Shown in pieces: positions 51,425 through 62,000 of a stretch of DNA of 64,000 bases. This stretch comes from Siphonodentalium dalli (taxonomy: Eukaryota > Mollusca > Scaphopoda > Gadilida > Siphonodentaliidae). Position numbers and translations under genes: made by a program. The stretch spans positions 272,729,426-272,793,425 of the forward strand of contig CP136063.1 of the NCBI GenBank assembly GCA_032622095.1, written 5' to 3'. The notes under the pieces are model-generated. The model was given only the letters and a program-made list of their open reading frames with translations, was not told the DNA's origin and did no database searches. Every line of letters starts with the position of its first letter. The first letter of the stretch is position 1.

Positions 51425-53545
51425 TTGTTAGTCTATTCCTGGTGTGTTACAAATAAAGAGCGTTCATTGTTAGTCTATTCCTGGTATGTTACAAATAACG
51501 AACGCTCATTTTTAGTCTATTCCTGGTATGTTACGAATAAAGTGCGTTCATTGCTAGTCTTATTCGTGGTATGTAACCAACACAGAGCGTTCATTTTTAG
51601 TCTTACTTCTGGTATGTTACAAATAAAGAGCGTTCATTGTTAGTCTTATTCCTGGTATGTTACAAATAAAGAACGTTCATTTTTAGTCTTATTCCTTGTA
51701 TGTTACAAATAAAGAGCGTTCATTGTTAGTCTATTCCTGATATGTTACAAATAAAGAGCGTTCATTGTTAGTCTATTCCTGGTATGTTACAAATAAAGAG
51801 CGTTCATTGCTAGTTTTATTCCTGGTATGGGTATGTTACAAATAAAGAAAGTTCATTGTTTATCTATTCCTGGTATGTTACAAATAAAGAGCGTTCATTG
51901 TTAGTCTATTACTGGTATGTTACAAATAAAGAGCGTTCATTGCTAATTTATTCCTGTTATGTTACAATTAACGTGCGTTCATTGCTAGACTTATTCGTGG
52001 TATGTAACCAACACAGAGCGTTCATTGTTAGTCTTACTTTTGGTATGCTACAAATAAAGAGCGTTCATTTTTAGTCTTATTCCTGGTATGTTACAAATAA
52101 AGATCGTTCATTGTTAGTCTTATTCCTGGTATATAACCAACAAAGAGCGTTCATTGTTAGTCTTACTCCTGGTATGTTACGAATAAATAGCGTTCATTGT
52201 TAGTCTATTCCTTGTATGTTACAAATACAGAGCGTTCATTGTTAGTCTATTCCTGGTATGTTACAAATAAAGAGCGTTCATTGCTAGTCTTATTCCTGGT
52301 ATATAACCAACAAAGAGCGTTCATTGTTAGTCTTACTCCTGGTATGTTACGAATAAATAGCGTTCATTGTTAGTCTATTCCTGGTATGTTACAAATAAAG
52401 TGCGTTCATTGCTAGTCTTATTCCTGGTAGTCTTATTCCTGGTATGTTACAAATAAAGAACGCTCATTGTTAGTCTATTCCTGGTATGTTACAAATAAAG
52501 AACGTCCATAGTTAGTCTTAATCCTGGTATGTTACAAATAAAGAACGTTCATTGCTAGTCTTATTCCTGGTATGTTACAAATAAGGAACGTCCATTGTTA
52601 GTATATTCCTGGTATGTTACAAATAAAATGCGTTCATTGTTAGTCTTATCCTGGTATGTTACACATAAAGAGCGTTCATTGCTAATCTATTCCTGTTATG
52701 TTACAAATAACGTGCGTTCATTGCTAGACTTATTCGTGGTATGTAACCAACACAGAGCGTTCATTGTTAGTCTTACTTTTGGTATGTTACAAATAAAGAG
52801 CGTTCATTTTTAGTCTTATTCCTTGTATGTTACAAATAAAGAGCGTGTATTGTTAGTCTATTCCTGGTATGTTACAAATAAAGAACGCTCATTGTTAGTT
52901 TTATTCCTGGTATGTTACAAATAAAGAGCGTTCATTGTTTATCTATTCCTGGTATGTTACAAATAAAGAGCGTTCGTTGTAAGTCTATTCCTGGTATGTT
53001 ACAAATAAAGAGCGTTCATTGCTAATGTATTCCTGGTATGTTACAAATAAAGTGCGTTCATTGCTAGTCTTATTCGTGGTATGTAACCAACACAGAGCGT
53101 TCATTGTTAGTCTTACTTCTGGTATGTTACAAATAAAGAGCTTTCATTGTTAGTCTTATTCCTGGTATGTTACAAATAAAGATCGTTCATTGTTAGTCTT
53201 ATTCCTTGTATGTTACAAATAAAGAGCGTTCATTATTAGTCTATTCCTGGTATGTTACAAATAAAGAGCGTTCATTGTTAGTCTATTCCTGGAATGTTAC
53301 AAATAAAGAGCGTTCATTGCTAGTCTTATTCCTGGTATGTAACAAACAAAGAGCGTTCATTGTTAGTCTTACTCCTGGTATGTTACGAATAAAGAGCGTT
53401 CATTGTTAGTATATTCCTGGTATGTTACAAATAAAGAGCGTTCTTTGCTAGACTTATTACTGGTAGTCTTATTCCTGGTATGTTACAAATAAAGAACGCT
53501 CATTTTTTAGTCTATTCCTGGTATGCTACAAATAAAGAACGCTCA
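51425..53545 (+). repeat. 2,120-bp HOR, complete copy (2,121 bp)
   Basis: This full unit has one extra T in a T run near 53502. The next HOR begins at 53546 but is cut about 35 bp later by the duplication join. Confidence 0.8.
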
Positions 53546-55003
53546 TTGTTAGTCTATTCCTGGTGTGTTACAAATAAAGAGCGTTCACTGTTAGACTATT
53601 ACTGGCATGTTACAAATAAAGAGCGTTCATTGTTTGTATTATTCCTGGTATGTTACAAATAAAGAACGCTCATTTTTAGTCTATTCCTGGTATGTTACAA
53701 ATAAAGAACGTTCATTTTTAGTCTATCCCTGGTATGTTACAAATAAAGAGCGTTCATTGTTAGTCTATTCCTGGTATGTTACAAATAAAATGCGTTCATT
53801 GTTAGTCTATTCCTGGTATGTTACACATAAAGAGCGTTCATTGCTAATCTATTCCTGTTATGTTACAAATTACGTGCGTTCATTGCTAGACTTATTCGTG
53901 GTATGTAACCAACACAGAGCGTTCATTGTTAGTCTTACTTTTGGTATGTTACAAATAAAGAGCGTTCATTGTTAGTCTTATTCCTTGTATGTTACAAATA
54001 AAGAGCGTGTATTGTTAGTCTATTCCTGGTATGTTACAAATAAAGAGCGTTTATTGTTAGTCTATTCCTGGTAATTTACAAATAAAGAGCGTGTATTGTT
54101 AGTCTATTCCTGGTATGTTACAAATAAAGAGCGTTTATTGTTAGTCTATTCCTGGTATGTAACCAACAAAGAACGTCCATTGTTAGTCTTATTCCTGGTA
54201 TGTTACACATAAAGAGCGTTCATTTTTAGTCTTATTCCTGGTATGTTACAAATAAAGAACGCTCAATGTTAGTCTATTCCTGGTATGTTACAAATAAAGA
54301 ACGTCCATTGTTAGTCTTATTCCTGGTATGTTACAAATAAAGAACGCTCATTGTTAGTTTTATTCCTGGTATGTTACAAATAAAGAGCGTTCATTGTTTA
54401 TCTATTCCTGGTATGTTACAAATAAAGAGCGTTCATTGTAAGTCTATTCCTGGTATGTTACAAATAAAGAGCGTTCATTGCTAATGTATTCCTGGTATGT
54501 TACAAATAAAGTGCGTTCATTGCTAGTCTTATTCGTGGTATGTAACCAACACAGAGCGTTCATTGTTAGTCTTACTTCTGGTATGTTACAGATAAAGAGC
54601 TTTCATTGTTAGTCTTATTCCTGGTATGTTACAAATAAAGATCGTTCATTGTTAGTCTTATTCCTTGTATGTTACAAATAAAGAGCGTTCATTATTAGTC
54701 TATTCCTGGTATGTTACAAATAAAGAGCGTTCATTGTTAGTCTATTCCTGGAATGTTACAAATAAAGAGCGTTCATTGCTAGTCTTATTCCTGGTATGTA
54801 ACAAACAAAGAGCGTTCATTGTTAGTCTTACTCCTGGTATGTTACGAATAAAGAGCGTTCATTGTTAGTATATTCCTGGTATGTTACAAATAAAGAGCGT
54901 TCATTGCTAGACTTATTACTGGTAGTCTTATTCCTGGTATGTTACAAATAAAGAACGCTCATTTTTAGTCTATTCCTGGTATGCTACAAATAAAGAACGC
55001 TCA

Positions 55004-57123
55004 TTGTTAGTCTATTCCTGGTGTGTTACAAATAAAGAGCGTTCATTGTTAGTCTATTCCTGGTATGTTACAAATAACGAACGCTCATTTTTAGTCTATT
55101 CCTGGTATGTTACGAATAAAGTGCGTTCATTGCTAGTCTTATTCGTGGTATGTAACCAACACAGAGCGTTCATTTTTAGTCTTACTTCTGGTATGTTACA
55201 AATAAAGAGCGTTCATTGTTAGTCTTATTCCTGGTATGTTACAAATAAAGAACGTTCATTTTTAGTCTTATTCCTTGTATGTTACAAATAAAGAGCGTTC
55301 ATTGTTAGTCTATTCCTGATATGTTACAAATAAAGAGCGTTCATTGTTAGTCTATTCCTGGTATGTTACAAATAAAGAGCGTTCATTGCTAGTTTTATTC
55401 CTGGTATGGGTATGTTACAAATAAAGAAAGTTCATTGTTTATCTATTCCTGGTATGTTACAAATAAAGAGCGTTCATTGTTAGTCTATTACTGGTATGTT
55501 ACAAATAAAGAGCGTTCATTGCTAATTTATTCCTGTTATGTTACAATTAACGTGCGTTCATTGCTAGACTTATTCGTGGTATGTAACCAACACAGAGCGT
55601 TCATTGTTAGTCTTACTTTTGGTATGCTACAAATAAAGAGCGTTCATTTTTAGTCTTATTCCTGGTATGTTACAAATAAAGATCGTTCATTGTTAGTCTT
55701 ATTCCTGGTATATAACCAACAAAGAGCGTTCATTGTTAGTCTTACTCCTGGTATGTTACGAATAAATAGCGTTCATTGTTAGTCTATTCCTTGTATGTTA
55801 CAAATACAGAGCGTTCATTGTTAGTCTATTCCTGGTATGTTACAAATAAAGAGCGTTCATTGCTAGTCTTATTCCTGGTATATAACCAACAAAGAGCGTT
55901 CATTGTTAGTCTTACTCCTGGTATGTTACGAATAAATAGCGTTCATTGTTAGTCTATTCCTGGTATGTTACAAATAAAGTGCGTTCATTGCTAGTCTTAT
56001 TCCTGGTAGTCTTATTCCTGGTATGTTACAAATAAAGAACGCTCATTGTTAGTCTATTCCTGGTATGTTACAAATAAAGAACGTCCATAGTTAGTCTTAA
56101 TCCTGGTATGTTACAAATAAAGAACGTTCATTGCTAGTCTTATTCCTGGTATGTTACAAATAAGGAACGTCCATTGTTAGTATATTCCTGGTATGTTACA
56201 AATAAAATGCGTTCATTGTTAGTCTTATCCTGGTATGTTACACATAAAGAGCGTTCATTGCTAATCTATTCCTGTTATGTTACAAATAACGTGCGTTCAT
56301 TGCTAGACTTATTCGTGGTATGTAACCAACACAGAGCGTTCATTGTTAGTCTTACTTTTGGTATGTTACAAATAAAGAGCGTTCATTTTTAGTCTTATTC
56401 CTTGTATGTTACAAATAAAGAGCGTGTATTGTTAGTCTATTCCTGGTATGTTACAAATAAAGAACGCTCATTGTTAGTTTTATTCCTGGTATGTTACAAA
56501 TAAAGAGCGTTCATTGTTTATCTATTCCTGGTATGTTACAAATAAAGAGCGTTCGTTGTAAGTCTATTCCTGGTATGTTACAAATAAAGAGCGTTCATTG
56601 CTAATGTATTCCTGGTATGTTACAAATAAAGTGCGTTCATTGCTAGTCTTATTCGTGGTATGTAACCAACACAGAGCGTTCATTGTTAGTCTTACTTCTG
56701 GTATGTTACAAATAAAGAGCTTTCATTGTTAGTCTTATTCCTGGTATGTTACAAATAAAGATCGTTCATTGTTAGTCTTATTCCTTGTATGTTACAAATA
56801 AAGAGCGTTCATTATTAGTCTATTCCTGGTATGTTACAAATAAAGAGCGTTCATTGTTAGTCTATTCCTGGAATGTTACAAATAAAGAGCGTTCATTGCT
56901 AGTCTTATTCCTGGTATGTAACAAACAAAGAGCGTTCATTGTTAGTCTTACTCCTGGTATGTTACGAATAAAGAGCGTTCATTGTTAGTATATTCCTGGT
57001 ATGTTACAAATAAAGAGCGTTCTTTGCTAGACTTATTACTGGTAGTCTTATTCCTGGTATGTTACAAATAAAGAACGCTCATTTTTAGTCTATTCCTGGT
57101 ATGCTACAAATAAAGAACGCTCA
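55004..57123 (+). repeat. 2,120-bp HOR, complete copy
   Basis: This full unit has its tag at 55407 and is near-identical to 51425-53545. Confidence 0.85.
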
Positions 57124-58688
57124 TTGTTAGTCTATTCCTGGTGTGTTACAAATAAAGAGCGTTCATTGTTAGTCTATTCCTGGTATGTTACAAATAACGA
57201 ACGCTCATTTTTAGTCTATTCCTGGTATGTTACGAATAAAGTGCGTTCATTGCTAGTCTTATTCGTGGTATGTAACCAACACAGAGCGTTCATTTTTAGT
57301 CTTACTTCTGGTATGTTACAAATAAAGAGCGTTCATTGTTAGTCTTATTCCTGGTATGTTACAAATAAAGACCGTTCATTTTTAGTCTTATTCCTTGTAT
57401 GTTACAAATAAAGAGCGTTCATTGTTAGTCTATTCCTGGTATGTTACAAATAAAGAGCGTTCATTGTTAGTCTATTCCTGGTATGTTACAAATAAAGAGC
57501 GTTCATTGCTAGTCTTATTCCTGGTATGGGTATGTTACAAATAAAGAACGTTCATTGTTTATCTATTCCTGGTATGTTACAAATAAAGAGCGTTCATTGT
57601 TAGTCTATTACTGGTATGTTACAAATAAAGAGCGTTCATTGCTAATCTATTCCTGTTATGTTACAATTAACGTGCGTTCATTGCTAGGCTTATTCGTGGT
57701 ATGTAACCAACACAGAGCGTTCATTGTTAGTCTTACTTTTGGTATGCTACAAATAAAGAGCGTTCATTGTTAGTCTTATTAATGGTATGTTACAAATAAA
57801 GATCGTTCATTGTTAGTCTTATTCCTGGTATATAACCAACAAAGAGCGTTCATTGTTAGTCTTACTCCTGGTATGTTACGAATAAATAGCGTTCATTGTT
57901 AGTCTATTCCTTGTATGTTACAAATAAAGAGCGTTCATTGTTAGTCTATTCCTGGTATGTTACAAATAAAGAGCGTTCATTGCTAGTCTTATTCATGGTA
58001 TATAACCAACAAAGAGCGTTCATTGTTAGTCTTACTCCTGGTATGTTACGAATAAATAGCGTTCATTGTTAGTCTATTCCTGGTATGTTACAAATAAAGT
58101 GCGTTCATTGCTAGTCTTATTCCTGGTAGTCTTATTCCTGGTATGTTACAAATAAAGAACGCTCATTGTTAGTCTATTCCTGGTATGTTACAAATAAAGA
58201 ACGTCCATTGTTAGTCTTAATCCTGGTATGTTACAAATAAAGAACTTTCATTGCTAGTCTTATTCCTGGTATGTTACAAATAAGGAACGTCCATTGTTAG
58301 TATATTCCTGGTATGTTACAAATAAAGAGCATTCATTGTTAGTCTTACTCCTGGTATGTTACAAATGAAGAGCGCTCATTGTTAGTCTTATTCCTGGTAT
58401 GTTACAAATAAAGAGCGTTCATTGTTAGTCTTATTCCTGGTATGTTACAAATAAAGAGCGTTCATTGTTAGTTTATTCCTGGTATGTTACAGATAAGGAA
58501 CGCCCATTGTTAGTCTTATTCCTGGTATGTTACAAATAAAGAGCGTTCTTTGTTAGTCTTATTCCTGGTATGTTACAAATAAAGAGCGTTCATTGTTAGT
58601 TTATTCCTGGTATGTTACAAATAAGGAACGCCCATTGTTAGTCTTATTCCTGGTATGTTGCAAATAAAGAGCGTTCATTGTTAGTCTA
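57124..58688 (+). repeat. 2,120-bp HOR, partial copy ending at insert
   Basis: The partial unit is 1,565 bp and shares the TATTAATGG and ATGTTGCAAATAAAG variants with 33851-35415. It runs into insert I7. Confidence 0.8.
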
Positions 58689-59060
58689 ATCTGCAAGGCC
58701 AGTGTCTAGTTGAAACATTCAAAAACATATATTCTTGAACTTTATTAACGCATGCCAAACTACTAGTGTTAGCGCTGCCACTTGACAAATTTGCTGATGG
58801 CAAAAATAATTCAAATTTGGCAAAAACAAAATTCCCGGTGAAATTAAGCCTCTGCGTGGTCTTTCCTCCACCCGTAAAATTGACAACGTCGTGTGTGGCC
58901 TTGCGGCTGGAACGACGATAAACCCTAACAAACAAACAAACAAACATAGCAAATCCTCTTGTGATGCGCCCTTCTGATAAGGCAACCCTTCTATCGTGTT
59001 ATTGTTTGATTATTGGTGTATTATGTGGTGATAAACTAGAGATGCGAATATAATTATTAA
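58689..59060 (-). mobile_element. 372-bp insert, copy I7
   Basis: This is the common form of the insert, with the GCTAGAATTATTCC right flank shared with I4. It starts the third supra-unit. Confidence 0.75.
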
Positions 59061-62000
59061 CTACTCATGGAATGTTACAAATAAAGAGCGTTCATTGCTA
59101 GAATTATTCCTGGTATGTAACCAACATGTTACATATAAGGAACGCACATTGTCAGTCTTACTCCTGGTATGTTACAAATAAAGAGCGTTCATTGCTAGTC
59201 TATTCCTGTTATGTTACAAATAAAGAGCGTTCATTGTTAGACTATTCCTGGTATGTTACAAATAAAGAGCGTTCGTTGTTAGTCTTACTCCTGGTATGTT
59301 ACAAATAAAGAAAGCTCATTGTTAGTCTATTCCTGGTATGTTATAAATAAAGAGCGTTCATTGTTAGTCTTACTCCTGGTATGTTACCAATAAAGAACGC
59401 TCATTATTGGTATATTCCTGGTATGTTACAAATAAAGAGCGTTCGATGTTAGTCTTACTCATTGTATATTAAAAATAAAGACCGTTCATTGTTAGTCTTA
59501 ATCATGGTATGTTAGAAATAAAGAGCGCGCATTGTTAGTCTATTCATGGTATGTTATAAATACAGAGCGTTCATTGTTAGTCTTACTCCTGGTATGTTAC
59601 CAATAAAGAACGCTCATTGTTAGTCTATTCATGGTATGTTGCAAATAAAGAGCGTTCATTGTTAGTCTATTCCTGGTATGTTACAAATAAAGAACGCTCA
59701 TTGTTAGTCTTATTCCTGGTATGTTACAAATAAAGAGCGTTCATTGTTCGTCTATTCATGGTATGTAACCAACAAAGAACGTCCATTGTTAGTCTTATTC
59801 ATGGTATGTTACAAATAAAGAGCGTTCATTGTTAGTCTATCCCTGGTATGTTACAAATAAACAGCGTTTATTGTTAGTCTATTCCTGGTATGTAGCCAAC
59901 AAAGAACTTTCATTGTTAGTCTTATTCCTATTATGTTACACATTAAGAGCGTTCATTGTTAGTCTATTCATTGTTTGTTACCAATAAAGACCGTTCATTG
60001 TTAGTCTTAGTCATGTTATGTTACAAATAAAGATTGTCTCTTGTTAGTATATTCATGGTATGTTACAAATAAAGATAGTTCATTGTTAGTCTTATTCCTG
60101 GTATGTTACAAATCAAGAGCGTTCATTGTTAGTCTTACACATTGTATGTTGAAAATAAAGAGCGTTCATTGTTAGTCTATTCCTGGTTTGTTACAAATAA
60201 ATAACGCTCATTGTTATATAGTCTATTCTTGGTATGTTTCAAATAAAGAGCGTTCATTGTTAGTCTATTCCTGGTATGTTACAAATAAAGAGCATTCATT
60301 GTTATTCTATTCCTGGTATGTTACAAATAACGAGCGTTCATTGCTAGTCTATTCCCGTTATGTTACAAATAAAGAGCGTTCATTGTTAGACTATTACTGG
60401 TATGTTACACATAAAGAGCGTTCATTGTTTGTATTATTCCTGGTATGTTACAAATAAAGAACGCGCATTGTTAGTCTATTCCTGGTATGTTACAAATAAA
60501 GAACGTTCATTTTTAGTCTATCCCTGGTATGTTACAATAAAGAGCGTCATTGTTAGTCTATTCCTGGTATGTTACAAATAAATAGCGTTCATTGTTATTC
60601 TATTCCTGGTATGTTACAATTAAAGAGCGTTCATTGTTAGTCTATTCATGGTATGTTACAAATAAAGAACGTCCATTGTTATTCTTATTCATGGTATGTT
60701 ACAGATAAAGAGCGTTCATTGTTAGTCTTATTCCTGGTATGATACACATAAAAAGCGTTCATTGTTAGTCTACTCATTGTATGTTACCAATAAAGACCGT
60801 TCAGTGTTAGTCTTAGTCATGTTATGTTACAAATTAAGAGCGTTCATTGTTAGTATATTCATGGTATGTTACAAATAAAGATCGTTCATTGTTAGTCTTA
60901 TTCCTGGTATGTTACAAATAAAGAGCGTTCAATGTTAGTCTTACTCATTGTATGTTAAAAATAAAGACCGTTCATTGTTAGTCTTAGTCATGGTATGTTA
61001 GAAATGAAGAGCTTTCCTTGTTAGTATATTCATTGTATGTTACAAATAAAGATCGTTCATTGTTAGTCTTATTCCTGGTATGTTACACATAAAGAGCGTT
61101 CATTGTTAGTCTACTCATTGTATGTTACCAATAAAGACTGTTCATTGTTAGTCTTAGTCATGGTATGTTACAAATAAAGAACGCTCATTGTTAGTCTTAT
61201 TCCTGGTATGTTACAAATAACGAACGCTCATTGTTAGTCTTATTCATGGTATGTTACTAATAAAGAGCGTTCATTGTTATTCTATTCCTGGTATGTTACA
61301 ATTAAAGAGCGTTCATTGTTAGTCTATTCATGGTATGTTACAAATAAAGAACGTCCATTGTTATTCTTATTCATGGTATGTTACAGATAAAGAGCGTTCA
61401 TTGTTAGTCTTATTCCTGGTATGATACACATAAAAAGCGTTCATTGTTAGTCTACTCATTGTATGTTACCAATAAAGACCGTTCAGTGTTAGTCTTAGTC
61501 ATGGTATGTTAGAAATGAAGAGCTTTCCTTGTTAGTATATTCATTGTATGTTACAAATAAAGATCGTTCATTGTTAGTCTTATTCCTGGTATGTTACACA
61601 TAAAGAGCGTTCATTGTTATTCTATTCCTGGTATGTTACAATTAAAGAGCGTTCATTGTTAGTCTACTCATGGTATGTTACAAATAAAGAACGTCCATTG
61701 TTATTCTTATTCATGGTATGTTACAGATAAAGAGCGTTCATTGTTAGTCTTATTCCTGGTATGATACACATAAAAAGCGTTCATTGTTAGTCTACTCATT
61801 GTATGTTACCAATAAAGACCGTTCAGTGTTAGTCTTAGTCATGGTATGTTACAAATTAAGAGCGTTCATTGTTAGTATATTCATGGTATGTTACAAATAA
61901 AGATCGTTCATTGTTAGTCTTATTCCTGGTATGTTACAAATAAAGAGCGTTCAATGTTAGTCTTACTCATTGTATGTTAAAAATAAAGACCGTTCATTGT

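Larger units (their letters stand above)
50002..57159 (+). repeat. 3,579-bp tandem duplication, two copies
   Basis: Copy 1 is about 50002-53580 and copy 2 about 53581-57159. The end-of-A monomer run (50028 and 53607), HOR point (51425 and 55004) and tag (51828 and 55407) all recur at exactly 3,579 bp. The join lies in a GTTACAAATAAAGAGCGTTC stretch ending at about 53588. There a CCTGGTGTG monomer of B is followed by the CACTGTTAGACTATTACTGG monomer of A. Copies are nearly identical, so the event is recent. Confidence 0.9.
35416..58688 (+). repeat. Supra-HOR unit 2, about 23.3 kb
   Basis: The order is the same as unit 1: I4, A3, B3, I5, C2, I6, D2, truncated A4, B4. It is longer because of a 3,579-bp tandem duplication in A4/B4, and shorter by 598 bp between I4 and I5 (10,784 against 11,382 bp) through losses in A3 and B3. 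Confidence 0.9.
50397..58688 (+). repeat. B module, copy 4, enlarged by duplication
   Basis: HOR points lie at 51425, 53546, 55004 and 57124, with tags at 51828, 55407 and 57527. The irregular spacing is explained by a 3,579-bp duplication that brings the end of an A module (53581-53975) back into the B array. The monomer with GGTAATTTACAAATAAAG occurs at about 50491 and 54070, exactly 3,579 bp apart. Confidence 0.85.
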
